Assembly: GCA_958295725.1 (NCBI GenBank)
Contig: OY282368.1
Coordinates: 3,134,365-3,198,364 of the forward strand
DNA: 64,000 nt
Origin: an uncultured Alphaproteobacteria bacterium
Lineage (GTDB): Bacteria; Pseudomonadota; Alphaproteobacteria; UBA2966
Reading direction: 5' to 3'
Under the pieces are notes generated by a model, which ran no database searches, had not been told where the DNA came from, and saw nothing but the letters and a program-made list of their open reading frames with translations. The first letter of the stretch is position 1; every line of letters begins with the position of its first letter. This document shows positions 43,375 to 52,521 of the stretch, piece after piece. A program made the position numbers and the translations under genes.

Positions 43375-44298
43375 GTGCCTGGAGTCCTGTGGCTCGCGTC
43401 GTACCCCAAATCCGGAAATACCTGGGTCCGCGCTTTCCTCGCGAACTACCTGGCGAACGGCCGTTCGCCCGTCCCGATAAACGACCTTCCCGAATTCGTC
43501 AGGGGCGACGGCCCCAAGCACTACTACGAAGAGGTTCTCGGGTTCCCCATAACCGAACCGTTGTCGCCGAAGGAGACCCAGGAACTGCGGCTCGTCGTGC
43601 ACGAAAGATTCGCGCACGAAAGCCAAGGTACGACGATCGTCAAGACCCACAACGCGATCGCGTACCTCGACGACCTTCCGACCATCAACCCCGAAGCCAC
43701 GGAGGGCGCCGTTTACATCATGCGCAACCCGCTCGACGTCGCGTTGAGCTATGCGCATCACTACGGCATGACCTGCGACGAAGCGATCGAGAGGCTGGGC
43801 TCGGAACAGAATGCCCTGGGCGGAACGGAACGGCAGGTCTTCCAGTTCCTGGGGAGCTGGAGCGAACATGTCCGGAGCTGGGTCGAGGCTCCGGGCCTCA
43901 AGGTCCACGTCATGCGTTACGAGGACATGCTTCTCGAACCAGTCGACTCGTTTTCCCGACTTGTCGGATTCCTGGAGCTGCCCGAAGAGCCCGGACGGTG
44001 CGAGAAGGCCATCGAATTCAGTTCGTTCGACGCATTGGCGAGTCAGGAGAGATCCCAAGGGTTCGTCGAGGCCATCCCGGCCCGGGAGCACCCGTCATTC
44101 CGAGGCAAGGGCCTGGAAACGGCGCCGGAGACCGCCGAGTTCCGAGGCGAGAGTCGGATCCGCTTTTTCCGTTCGGGGAAACTGGGGACATGGCGCGACC
44201 ATCTGACCGAAGAACAGGTATCCCGTGTCGTCGGCGATCACCGGGAGGTCATGGAAGCGCATGGTTACCTCGACGAAGGGGGCGCACCGGTATTCTGA
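43375..44298 (+). CDS. Sulfotransferase (PAPS-dependent)
   Basis: A 307-residue soluble enzyme. The 5'-phosphosulfate-binding loop SYPKSGNTWVRAFL starts at residue 9. The 3'-phosphate segment is YIMRNPLDVALSYAHHYG. A KTHNA segment comes between. The C-terminal FFRSGKLGTWRDHLT is the usual PAPS-binding end. GTG 43375 gives the right length. APS kinase, which makes the donor PAPS, lies 165 bp downstream on the same strand. The acceptor could be a glycan, a lipid or a small molecule. Confidence 0.9.
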   Translation: MPGVLWLASYPKSGNTWVRAFLANYLANGRSPVPINDLPEFVRGDGPKHYYEEVLGFPITEPLSPKETQELRLVVHERFAHESQGTTIVKTHNAIAYLDDLPTINPEATEGAVYIMRNPLDVALSYAHHYGMTCDEAIERLGSEQNALGGTERQVFQFLGSWSEHVRSWVEAPGLKVHVMRYEDMLLEPVDSFSRLVGFLELPEEPGRCEKAIEFSSFDALASQERSQGFVEAIPAREHPSFRGKGLETAPETAEFRGESRIRFFRSGKLGTWRDHLTEEQVSRVVGDHREVMEAHGYLDEGGAPVF

Positions 44299-44462
44299 AC
44301 GAGTCCACATACCTGCCCCGGTCTCCGGCGATGGATCGTGGGCTCCATGATCGCTGCGCCGGCGCGGGGGTGCGCACCCTCGACAGACAAGCGACCCGTC
44401 CGACGGACTCATGAATCGGAGTCCCGAACGATGACGGCACACCGGTCTCGGACCTTACCGGC

Positions 44463-45119
44463 ATGGAAGACGACGCGGATCGAGGGGACATCTGCGCGCC
44501 CCGGGAAACGAACGTGACGCGGGCGGTCCGCCAAGTCCGAACCGATGCCCGCGTCGAAAGGCACGGGCATCGCGGGGGCGTGCTCTGGTTCACGGGTCTT
44601 TCCGGCGCTGGCAAGTCCACTCTGGCCATCGAGGTGGAACGATCGCTGTTCGGGAAGGGGTATGAGGTTTACGTGCTCGACGGCGACAACATGCGCCACG
44701 GACTCAACGCGGACCTCGGGTTTTCCCCCGAAGACCGTGCCGAGAACATTCGACGGGTGGGGGAGGTCGCTGCATTGTTCTCGCGCGCCGGCATCGTCGT
44801 CGTTTCGGCGGTCATCTCTCCGTATCGTTCCGACCGCGCCCGCGCCCGCGCCGCGGCGGGAGACGATTTCCACGAGATCTACATCAAGGCGCCACTCGAG
44901 GTCTGCGAACGTCGGGACCCCAAGGGTCTTTACGTTCGGGCGCGACGCGGGGAGATCAAGGACTTCACGGGAATCTCGGCTCCCTACGAATCGCCCGCGG
45001 CGCCCGATCTCGTCGTCGACACGGCGGCGAACGATGTCCCGTCATGTGTCGAATACATGATGTCCTACGTCGAGACCGCCCTGCCGCTGAATGGCGAACC
45101 AGACGTGCCTACGTTCTAG
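44463..45119 (+). CDS. cysC: Adenylylsulfate kinase (APS kinase)
   Basis: A 218-residue enzyme that phosphorylates APS to PAPS. The P-loop is FTGLSGAGKST near residue 43. LDGDNMRHGLNADLGFSPEDR, the APS-binding region, and ENIRRVGEVAALF follow. Then come ISPYRSDRARAR and KGLYVRARRGEIKDFTGI. The 40-residue N-terminal extension is longer than in most CysC. No ATP sulfurylase gene is in the window. The stop overlaps the end of the ThiE-like gene by 11 bp in a tail-to-tail arrangement. Confidence 0.93.
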   Translation: MEDDADRGDICAPRETNVTRAVRQVRTDARVERHGHRGGVLWFTGLSGAGKSTLAIEVERSLFGKGYEVYVLDGDNMRHGLNADLGFSPEDRAENIRRVGEVAALFSRAGIVVVSAVISPYRSDRARARAAAGDDFHEIYIKAPLEVCERRDPKGLYVRARRGEIKDFTGISAPYESPAAPDLVVDTAANDVPSCVEYMMSYVETALPLNGEPDVPTF

Positions 45120-45732
45120 GGACGGAGAGACCGGATATCGCGGCCAGCCCGACCGCCCCGCAGTTCGAAAGGCGCGAGGCCGTGTCGGCGGCCAAACCTC
45201 CGAGAGCGTATACGGGGAAATTCCGAAGCGTCCGTCTCGCCGTTCGGTTGAACGCCGAGAACCGAACGGCTCCGAGCGGTTGGACATCGGGGTGGCTTTC
45301 GGTGGCGAACACCGGTCCGAGCAGCGCCGCATCCGATCCGGCGCGCGACGCCGCGACGAGCCCGCGCAGCGAATGAGCAGACGCCGTGACGATCCAGTGG
45401 GGACAACGGCGGCGCCATCGACTCGCTTCCGCCGAACGTTTCTCGGGGAAGTGGACTCCCCCGGCGGAAACGCGCATGGCCAGGGGGCCGTCGCCGGCGA
45501 CGAGCAATCGCAGGCCGCGGCGTCGGCACAGGCCAGCCAGTTCCCGCGCCAGGGCGAGGCGGTCCGGATCCTCGTAATGGCGCAGAACGACCCCGGCGCC
45601 ACGGGGGAGAATCGCCGCAGCAGGTAGCGGATCCGGCAAGCGCACGCCGTCCGTCAGCAACAGGACCGAAGGCAATCCGCCGCCGCCGGGATGCCGCGAA
45701 TTGAGGCGCGTGGCGAGCTCTGTTAGAGTCAT
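45109..45732 (-). CDS. ThiE/TenI-like thiamine phosphate synthase family protein
   Basis: A 207-residue TIM-barrel protein. PSVLLLTDGVRLPDP opens it. The middle segment GGVHFPEKR takes the place of the GVHLGQxD motif of true ThiE. TASAHS matches the SxH region, and LGPVFATESHPDVQPLG with YALGGL matches the phosphate site. Loss of the usual Gln and Asp suggests that it may not make thiamine phosphate. It is divergent from yggS (45766) and separated by only 33 bp, so the two promoters must overlap. Confidence 0.75.
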   Translation of the reverse strand: MTLTELATRLNSRHPGGGGLPSVLLLTDGVRLPDPLPAAAILPRGAGVVLRHYEDPDRLALARELAGLCRRRGLRLLVAGDGPLAMRVSAGGVHFPEKRSAEASRWRRRCPHWIVTASAHSLRGLVAASRAGSDAALLGPVFATESHPDVQPLGAVRFSAFNRTARRTLRNFPVYALGGLAADTASRLSNCGAVGLAAISGLSVPRT

Positions 45733-45765
45733 ACGTCGAATTCGAAGGACTTCCGCGACAGTGTC

Positions 45766-46479
45766 ATGAGGGTGGAGTCACCGCAATCGGCGGACCGCCG
45801 CCGGGATGTCGTCGATGTCGCGGCCAACCTTCGAACGGTGCGAGAGCGAATCGAGGAGGCCGCCCGGGAGTCCCGCCGGCGGGTATCGGACACGAGGCTG
45901 ATCGCGGTCTCCAAGACTCATGGCGCCGAACGCATCACGTCCGCGCTCGACGCGGGCCACCGAGTCTTCGGGGAGAATCGGGTCCAGGAAGCGGAGGCGA
46001 AGTGGCCGCCACTCAGGGAAGTCTTCCCCTCCGTGGAACTCCATTTGATCGGTCCGCTTCAAACCAACAAGGCGAAGACGGCGGTCGCCGTGTTCGATGT
46101 CATCCAGACGGTCGACCGGCCGAAACTCGCCAGGGTTCTGTCGGAGGAGATGTCGCGCGCGGGCCGGCAACGGGACTGCTTCGTCGAAGTGAACATCGGC
46201 GAGGAGTCCCAAAAGGCGGGCGTGCCGCCGATGGAGGCCGACCGGTTCATCGCGGAATGCCGGGAACGGTATCAACTGCGCGTGCGGGGCGTGATGTGCA
46301 TCCCGCCATTCGATCAGGAACCCTCCCCCTATTTCGCGCTCTCGGCCAAGATCGCGGAACGAAACGGCCTCCCTTGGGTCAGCATGGGGATGAGCGGTGA
46401 TTACGAGATCGCCATCGCCTTCGGCGCGACCCACGTCCGGGTTGGCACCGCCATCTTCGGTCCCCGCGACTCGCGATGA
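45766..46479 (+). CDS. yggS: YggS-family PLP-binding protein
   Basis: A 237-residue alanine-racemase-N-like barrel that binds PLP and balances vitamin B6 and amino-acid pools. LIAVSKTHGAERI holds the Schiff-base Lys. GENRVQEAEAKWP, HLIGPLQTNKA and GMSGDYEIAIAFGATHVRVGTAIFGPR are all family hallmarks. ATG 45766 is well placed. The gene stands alone with its own short upstream region shared with the ThiE-like gene. Confidence 0.93.
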   Translation: MRVESPQSADRRRDVVDVAANLRTVRERIEEAARESRRRVSDTRLIAVSKTHGAERITSALDAGHRVFGENRVQEAEAKWPPLREVFPSVELHLIGPLQTNKAKTAVAVFDVIQTVDRPKLARVLSEEMSRAGRQRDCFVEVNIGEESQKAGVPPMEADRFIAECRERYQLRVRGVMCIPPFDQEPSPYFALSAKIAERNGLPWVSMGMSGDYEIAIAFGATHVRVGTAIFGPRDSR

Positions 46480-46642
46480 TCTATCGCCGACCGTCGCGCG
46501 GTGTCACCCCCTTACCTGCCTATCCATAAGGGTCATCCATGACGAGAAGGCTTGGTCGGCCTGGGAGCGCGGAATCGGCCGGTGACGTCATGACCTCCCG
46601 GCGGAGACCGTCGGGAGAACACGGTCCTCCAATGACGGACCT
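46480..46642. repeat. Gene-free spacer with long imperfect inverted repeat (MITE-like)
   Basis: Arms at 46514-46534 (ACCTGCCTATCCATAAGGGTC) and 46638-46658 are inverted and match at 16 of 21 positions. The right arm includes the last codons and stop of the L,D-transpeptidase gene. The interior, about 103 bp, contains no gene. It could be a short non-autonomous element or a bidirectional terminator. Confidence 0.5.
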
Positions 46643-47155
46643 TCATGGATAAGTAGGTCCCCTTATGTCGATTTCCGTATCCCGGTCGCAGTCCTTCAGC
46701 ACGGCGAGAAGGTCGTCCATCGCGAGCGCGACGCATCCCGCGGTCGGTGCGAACGAGTCACGCGCGACATGCAGAAAGATCGCGCTACCGCGCCCCGGAG
46801 TCGGTGGCCGGTCGTTGTGGCCGATCACCACGACCACATCGTAAGCGCGACTGTCGCGCCACAGCCTTTCGGCACTGGCGGCGCAAGGCAGGGACACCAG
46901 CCGGTTGTAAGCCGGGTCTTCCGGATCGTCGCACCAGCCGTCACATGCCCGAATCGGCCGGATAGGGAGTCCGGTCGTCGGACGGGTTATGCGGTCCCGT
47001 CGGTAGAACACCTCCCGCAAGGGATAAACACCCGCCGGCGTCGCGGCGTCGCCCTCCCGTTTCTCCGCGGTCACGCCGTTCCGGCCGAGAGCGCAGCGAT
47101 GAACGACCCCGCGAAAGGCGAGCGTCGCCTCCGCGCCAACGACGATGCGGTTCAT
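46643..47155 (-). CDS. L,D-transpeptidase family protein (YkuD domain)
   Basis: A 170-residue YkuD-type enzyme of cell-wall cross-linking or protein anchoring. GREGDAATPAGVYP-like text (REGDAATPAGVYPL) precedes FYRRD. The catalytic region is FLHVARDSFAPTAGCVAL, with the His and the Cys at the usual distance. No signal peptide is visible at ATG 47155, as is common in this short alphaproteobacterial subgroup. It is transcribed away from RibA, whose end lies 53 bp upstream. Confidence 0.85.
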   Translation of the reverse strand: MNRIVVGAEATLAFRGVVHRCALGRNGVTAEKREGDAATPAGVYPLREVFYRRDRITRPTTGLPIRPIRACDGWCDDPEDPAYNRLVSLPCAASAERLWRDSRAYDVVVVIGHNDRPPTPGRGSAIFLHVARDSFAPTAGCVALAMDDLLAVLKDCDRDTEIDIRGPTYP

Positions 47156-47208
47156 CGCTCCCGACTCGCGCGCCGGTCCGAGGCGCGATTTCACGGTCGA
47201 AGGGCCAC

Positions 47209-48381
47209 CTAAAAGACGTGGCCGGCCCGTCTGGCTTTCGCGTCGAGGTAATGGGCGTTGTGCGCGGTGGCCGGGAAAGCGTGCGGCACCCGCTCGACGA
47301 CATCGATTCCACAATGCCGCAATCCCTCCACTTTTCCTGGATTGTTTGTCAGAAGGCGCACCCGGGAGATACCGAGCAACTTGAGCATTCGCGCAGCGGA
47401 CTCGAAGAAGCGTTCGTCGAACGCAAAGCCCAGCCGCGCGTTGGCGTCGTAGGTGTCGAAACCCTGGTCCTGAAGGCGGTAGGCCCGCAGCTTGTTGATC
47501 AGGCCGATGCCGCGGCCTTCCTGCGCGAGGTACAACAATACGCCGCCTCCTTCCTTCGCCAGCGCGTCCATGGCGGCCCGCAGCTGGGTTCCGCAATCGC
47601 AGCGCAGGGATTCGAGCAAATCTCCGGTAAAACACTCCGAGTGCAGCCGCGTCGGCACCACGGACCCGCGGCCCGGCTCGCCGACAACGACGGCAAGGTG
47701 TTCGGTCCCACCGTCGCCGGGTCGAAAGGCGACGACTTCCGCGGTTCCCGAGCCCGGCAACGGCACGCGCGCGGAGGTCACGCGGACCAACGTCTCCGCC
47801 GCGTTCTCCTGGAACCTGGCGATACTTTCGGCGGCCACCAGGAGCAGATCGTTGGCCACCGAGAAAGCCTCGGCCCGCGATCGATTCCCGTCCGTGAAGG
47901 ACGCGGTCACCGCCGCCGGGAGGAGTTTGGCGAGTTTGCACAACTCCACGGACGCCGCGACGGACGCGGATGGCGGCGTGTCAGCGGCCTGGAACGGCCC
48001 GCGCAACGGATTGGCAAGGTCCGCGGTCGGATCGGACAGGTTGCGGATGATGGCCGGGTCCGGATCGTCCCCGATCTTCAGGATCGCGACGTCGGCGCCG
48101 GTGGGCGGAATACGCAGCACGGCTGCGCGCTCGGCCGTGATCGCGAGCGTCGGATAGCCGCCGCCGAGGTTCGCAAGCCAGGCGAGCGCCTCGCCAGTCG
48201 TCTGTTCCGCCGCGAAGGCGACTGCGAATTCCGCGCCGACGCCCGTCACGATCGCCGGAAGGCCCCGCCGAATGTCCGAGATCGCGCGATCCACGGAGCG
48301 GGTTGCCGGCCGGGTCGACACGGACCCCGACATGCGCGTTTCGCCACTCCGCCGTTCCGGTATTTCGCCGCGGGCGTCCAT
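47209..48381 (-). CDS. ribA: GTP cyclohydrolase II with N-terminal extension
   Basis: A 390-residue enzyme that opens GTP in the first step of riboflavin synthesis. The catalytic domain is the C-terminal about 200 residues: zinc cysteines in SECFTGDLLESLRCDCGTQL, then YLAQEGRGIGLINKL. RLLTNNPGK follows. The N-terminal about 170 residues are a diverged domain, as in other alphaproteobacterial RibA proteins. ATG 48381 is chosen, and ATG 48333 is an alternative. It is divergent from the response regulator at 48577. Confidence 0.9.
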   Translation of the reverse strand: MDARGEIPERRSGETRMSGSVSTRPATRSVDRAISDIRRGLPAIVTGVGAEFAVAFAAEQTTGEALAWLANLGGGYPTLAITAERAAVLRIPPTGADVAILKIGDDPDPAIIRNLSDPTADLANPLRGPFQAADTPPSASVAASVELCKLAKLLPAAVTASFTDGNRSRAEAFSVANDLLLVAAESIARFQENAAETLVRVTSARVPLPGSGTAEVVAFRPGDGGTEHLAVVVGEPGRGSVVPTRLHSECFTGDLLESLRCDCGTQLRAAMDALAKEGGGVLLYLAQEGRGIGLINKLRAYRLQDQGFDTYDANARLGFAFDERFFESAARMLKLLGISRVRLLTNNPGKVEGLRHCGIDVVERVPHAFPATAHNAHYLDAKARRAGHVF

Positions 48382-48576
48382 GGCGCGGGAGTATAGACCA
48401 TGGGGACGACGGGAGACCGTGGGGCGAAGGGAATCTCCACACCGACCCGAGATCTCGGGACACCGGAAGCGAACGACTGTCGGACGAGGGACGGGGGAAG
48501 GCGACGAGAAGGTTGTCGGATCTCGACTCGTGTAACATTCTTGACCTTCGATTCGGAACCAGACGGCGGGCGACGA

Positions 48577-49263
48577 ATGACGGCAAGGAAAGTCCTGCTG
48601 GTCGAGGACGACGAGGCGTTGCGCGAGTCGTTGTCCGAGCAGCTCGACATGCACGGTGAATTCCGGACGACCTCCGCGGCCAATGGCAGCGGCGCGCTAC
48701 AGGACGTAAAGAGCGAACACTACGAGCTCGTGCTGCTCGATATCGGTCTCCCCGACATGGACGGCCGCGAAGTCTGTCGAATTATGCGGCAGGTCGGAGT
48801 CAAATGCCCCATCATCATGTTGACCGGCGCCGATTCGGACGCCGACACGATCCTGGGATTGGAGTCGGGCGCCAACGATTACATCACCAAACCCTTCAAG
48901 ATAAGAGTTCTGATCGCACGTATGCGAGCCCAGATCCGGCAGCACGAACAAAGCGAAGATGCCGTCTTCAACATCGGACCCTACGTCTTTCGTCCCGGCG
49001 CCAAGCTCTTGACCGAGGAAGAAAGAGGACGCAAGGTCCGCCTGACGGAAAAAGAGACTTCGGTTCTCAGATATCTCTACCGGGCAGGCTCACAGGCCGT
49101 GTCCCGAGACACGCTCCTTTCGGAGGTCTGGGGATATAACGCCGGCGTGACGACTCACACGCTCGAAACACACATCTACCGCCTGCGTCAAAAGATAGAG
49201 CGCGACCCATCCCAGGCGCGGATTCTGATCACCGAACCCGGCGGCTATCGGCTGGTTCCCTAG
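48577..49263 (+). CDS. OmpR/PhoB-family response regulator
   Basis: A 228-residue two-domain regulator. The receiver has VEDDEALRES, the phospho-acceptor Asp in LVLLDIGLPDMDG, MLTGADSD, and the Lys in ITKPFK. The winged-helix domain has VRLTEKETSVLRYLYRAG, then VSRDTLLSEVWGYN and THTLETHIYRLRQKIE. No histidine kinase is adjacent, so its partner is elsewhere. ATG 48577 gives the normal length. Confidence 0.92.
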   Translation: MTARKVLLVEDDEALRESLSEQLDMHGEFRTTSAANGSGALQDVKSEHYELVLLDIGLPDMDGREVCRIMRQVGVKCPIIMLTGADSDADTILGLESGANDYITKPFKIRVLIARMRAQIRQHEQSEDAVFNIGPYVFRPGAKLLTEEERGRKVRLTEKETSVLRYLYRAGSQAVSRDTLLSEVWGYNAGVTTHTLETHIYRLRQKIERDPSQARILITEPGGYRLVP

Positions 49264-49343
49264 AGCGCTCCCGGTCCGGCCGGAACCGCTTCCTTCGCTC
49301 TTTCGCGCCATGCCGCAGTCGGGCACAATGCGGACGAGAATCG

Positions 49344-50210
49344 ATGGTGCGGGCGTTGATCGAAGGGGGGCGCTTGGCCGCTTCGGATATATTCAGCGTG
49401 AGGTTCTGGGGGGTTCGCGGGAGTATTCCCTGCTCCGACCCCGGCGTTTCCCGTTATGGCGGGAACACGTCGTGCCTCGAGATTCGCTGCGGCGAGCACC
49501 TGATCATACTGGATGGCGGAACGGGCGTTCGCTATCTGGGCCGGTCCCTCGACCAGGGCGATCCCCTGGACGCCGACGTATTCCTGACGCATACACACTT
49601 CGATCATGTCTGCGGCCTCCCGTTCTTCAGCCCCTTCTACAATCCCCGAAACACGTTCCGGATCTGGGCCGGGCACCTGATCCCGGACCTGACGCTGGAG
49701 CGGGTTCTGATCGACATGATGATGGCGCCGCTGTTTCCGGTGCCCCTGACGATCTTCGCCGCGAACATGAGCTACCGCGACTTCCACGCGGGGGAGAGCA
49801 TCAACGTCAAACCGGGAATCACGGCGAGGACGACCGAGCTCAACCACCCCAACCGCGCCACGGGATACCGCATCGACTACAAGGGGAAATCGTTCTGCTA
49901 CCTCACGGACACGGAGCATACGAAGGACCGGCTCGACCGGAATATCATCGAGCTCGTCGAGGGCGCCGACTACGTCGCCTACGACGGCATGTATACCGAC
50001 GACGAATATCCCGACAGGGTAGGGTGGGGACATTCGACTTGGCAGGAAGGGGTACGGCTCTGCGACGCGGCGAACGTCGGAACGTTCGTCCTGTTCCACC
50101 ACGATCCGGACCACACCGACGACTTCCTTGACGGCATCGCGGAACGGTTGGAGGCCAGACGTCCGGGATCGATGATGGCGCGCGAGGGGCTCGTCATCGA
50201 CCTGCTCTGA
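49344..50210 (+). CDS. Metallo-beta-lactamase-fold hydrolase
   Basis: A 288-residue MBL-fold protein. FSVRFWGVRGSIPCSDPG is typical of the PhnP/CPDase-like branch. The metal motif is FLTHTHFDHVCGLPF. Later ligands lie in LNHPNRATGYRI, CYLTDTEH and VLFHHDPDHTDD. The family often cleaves cyclic phosphodiesters, and a class III nucleotide cyclase follows two genes later. A role in cyclic nucleotide turnover is possible but not shown. Confidence 0.85.
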   Translation: MVRALIEGGRLAASDIFSVRFWGVRGSIPCSDPGVSRYGGNTSCLEIRCGEHLIILDGGTGVRYLGRSLDQGDPLDADVFLTHTHFDHVCGLPFFSPFYNPRNTFRIWAGHLIPDLTLERVLIDMMMAPLFPVPLTIFAANMSYRDFHAGESINVKPGITARTTELNHPNRATGYRIDYKGKSFCYLTDTEHTKDRLDRNIIELVEGADYVAYDGMYTDDEYPDRVGWGHSTWQEGVRLCDAANVGTFVLFHHDPDHTDDFLDGIAERLEARRPGSMMAREGLVIDLL

Positions 50211-50217
50211 TTCCCGC

Positions 50218-51054
50218 ATGAACGCTCGAGCACTGCGCCTGGGCCTGACGACGGTCCTGGGGCTCGCGCGGCGTGGCTTCTTCATTCCTCATCGTTATGC
50301 CGGGCGCCTGCCGCGTCCGGGCGCCAACGCTCCCTACGAGTCGGTTCGCCGCCAATTCGCCGAATGCGAAGCGACGTTCCGGGACGCTCTCTCGCTCGTC
50401 GAGTCCTTCAGCGACGACCTGCACGGCATCGGCGCCGGACCTTCTCCCGCGCCGCGGTGGGAACAGGACTGGTTTCCCCGCCTCGACGCCGCGATCCTCT
50501 ATGCCCTGCTTCGTCATGAGCGACCTTCGCGGGTGGTCGAGGTGGGATCGGGCCATTCGACGCGCTTCATCGCCCGGGCCGTTTCCGATGGCGCGTTCTC
50601 GTGTACCGTGACGGCGGTCGATCCGAGTCCGCGTGCCGCGTTGTCCGGTCTTGATGTCGAATTCCTGACGATCACGGTTCAGGAGGCCGGTGCGGGCCTC
50701 TTCGGCGCCTTGCGGACGGGCGATTTCCTGGTGGTCGACTCAAGTCACGTGCTCATGCCGGGCAGCGACGTCGACACCGTCCTGAATCGCGTGCTTCCCG
50801 CACTTCCCGAAGGAGTCTGGATACACTTCCATGACGTGTTCCTGCCCGACGACTATCCGGCCGAGTGGAACTGGCGCGGCTACAACGAGCAAACCGCCGT
50901 AGCGCAGCTTGTTTTCGGGGGCTATGAGACGATGTTTTCAAGTCGCTACGTGACGACAGCGATGCCGGCCGCCCTCGATGCGAGCGTCGTGCGTCGCCTT
51001 CCTGTTCCGCCGGACGCGTTCGAGTCCAGCCTGTGGCTGCGAAAAGCCTCCTGA
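50218..51054 (+). CDS. Class I SAM methyltransferase-like protein
   Basis: A 278-residue protein. The SAM site is SRVVEVGSGHSTRFIARAV, with TAVDPSPR as the acidic strand end, and GDFLVVDSSHVLMPGSD, then WIHFHDVFLPDDYP. This pattern fits the Methyltransferase_24 group. It starts 7 bp after the metallo-hydrolase stop, so the two share an operon. The substrate is unknown. Confidence 0.8.
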   Translation: MNARALRLGLTTVLGLARRGFFIPHRYAGRLPRPGANAPYESVRRQFAECEATFRDALSLVESFSDDLHGIGAGPSPAPRWEQDWFPRLDAAILYALLRHERPSRVVEVGSGHSTRFIARAVSDGAFSCTVTAVDPSPRAALSGLDVEFLTITVQEAGAGLFGALRTGDFLVVDSSHVLMPGSDVDTVLNRVLPALPEGVWIHFHDVFLPDDYPAEWNWRGYNEQTAVAQLVFGGYETMFSSRYVTTAMPAALDASVVRRLPVPPDAFESSLWLRKAS

Positions 51055-51135
51055 GCGCGTCATGGATGCGGAGGTGCGAGCGAACGCGATAGCTTGCACA
51101 GGCACGAGACACATAACCGCAACGAGGGGAAACCG

Positions 51136-52503
51136 ATGTCCGCTCCGCTCAAAGGTCGCTCGTCGAGGATGCCGAAGCTTCTTCCGTTCGGCGGGGCCGG
51201 ATTGCTCGAGGCGCCCGAGCGCGTCCGCGCGGCGATCGAGCAGCAACAGGCGCAAAGCGAGATCCTGATCGGCTGGGTTCAGCTCGGGGTGGTCTGCGTT
51301 TTCGGGACGCTGTACGCGTCGTCGCCCAAGACCTTCCACACGGAGGCAATGATTACGCCGGTCCCGTGGGCGTTGACGGCCTATCTCGCCTTCACGGTCA
51401 TACGCCTGCTGCTGGCATACCGTAATGCCTTGACGCGGTGGTTCCTGACTCTCTCGGTGATTGTCGATATGGCCTTGCTCATGGGACTCATCTGGAGCTT
51501 TCACGTCCAGTACGAACAACCTGCGGCATTCGTCCTGAAAATACCGACACTCCTTTACGTATTCATTTTCATCGCCCTGCGAGCGCTGAGATTCGACGCC
51601 TTCTTCGTGCTGTTGGCGGGTGCGACGGCTTCCGTGGGATGGCTGTTCGTGGTCGGCTTGTCGGTCGTCGAAGGGACCAGCGAGATCACGCGGGACTTCG
51701 TTCTGTACATGACCTCGACACGGATCCTTCTGGGCGCGGAATTCGACAAGATCGCATCCATTCTCGTCGTCACCGCGATCCTCGCCCTGGCGATCGTCCG
51801 GGCGCGACGGCTGTTGATCCGATCGGCGACGGAAAGCGCGGCGGCCGAGGATTTGTCGCGGTTCTTCTCCCCCGAGATCGCGGACCAAATCACCAAGTCC
51901 GAGCACCGTATCGAGCCGGGGCAGGGAGAACTCGTCGACGCGGCCGTATTGTTCTGCGACATCCGCGGCTTCACACGGCTCTCCCTGGAGTTGACGCCCG
52001 ATGCCCTGATGACCTTGCTGGCCGAATATGAAACCCGGGTGGGCAACACCATCCAAAGTCATGGCGGCAGCATCGACAAATATCTGGGGGACGGCATCAT
52101 GGCGACGTTCGGCGCGGCATCCAGATCGGAGACTTGGGCCGCCGATGCCCTGAACGCCGTCGATGAACTCGTGGCCATGACGGAGGCTTGGCGGGAAGAG
52201 CGTCGCGCGTCAGGCGAACGACCCCTCGAAATCGGGTTCGCGGTGGCCACGGGACCGGTCATCTTCGGCGCCGTTGGCGATCCCGAACGACTCGAGTACA
52301 CCGTGATCGGCAATGCCGTGAATCTCGCCGCCAAGCTGGAGAAACACAACAAGGCCGCGGGCGTCGTGGCCCTCACGACGGAGTGGGCATATGAGGAGGC
52401 GCGCGCGCAGGGTTATGAATCTCCCCGGCGGCGACGGGTGCTCAAGAAGGCCGAGGTCGTCGGGGTCGAGCGGCCGGTCAACCTGATGGTCCTGGCCCCG
52501 TAA
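51136..52503 (+). CDS. Class III adenylate/guanylate cyclase, membrane-bound
   Basis: A 455-residue protein. About six membrane helices lie in the first 240 residues and the catalytic domain is at the C-terminus. VLFCDIRGFTRLSLEL carries the first metal Asp. DKYLGDGIMATFG carries the second. GDPERLEYTVIGNAVNLAAKLE is the transition-state Asn/Arg region. ATG 51136 has a good GAGGGG ribosome-binding site. The membrane part may sense a signal. Base specificity (ATP or GTP) is not clear. Confidence 0.9.
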   Translation: MSAPLKGRSSRMPKLLPFGGAGLLEAPERVRAAIEQQQAQSEILIGWVQLGVVCVFGTLYASSPKTFHTEAMITPVPWALTAYLAFTVIRLLLAYRNALTRWFLTLSVIVDMALLMGLIWSFHVQYEQPAAFVLKIPTLLYVFIFIALRALRFDAFFVLLAGATASVGWLFVVGLSVVEGTSEITRDFVLYMTSTRILLGAEFDKIASILVVTAILALAIVRARRLLIRSATESAAAEDLSRFFSPEIADQITKSEHRIEPGQGELVDAAVLFCDIRGFTRLSLELTPDALMTLLAEYETRVGNTIQSHGGSIDKYLGDGIMATFGAASRSETWAADALNAVDELVAMTEAWREERRASGERPLEIGFAVATGPVIFGAVGDPERLEYTVIGNAVNLAAKLEKHNKAAGVVALTTEWAYEEARAQGYESPRRRRVLKKAEVVGVERPVNLMVLAP

Positions 52504-52521
52504 CCGCGGCGCGAACTCCGG

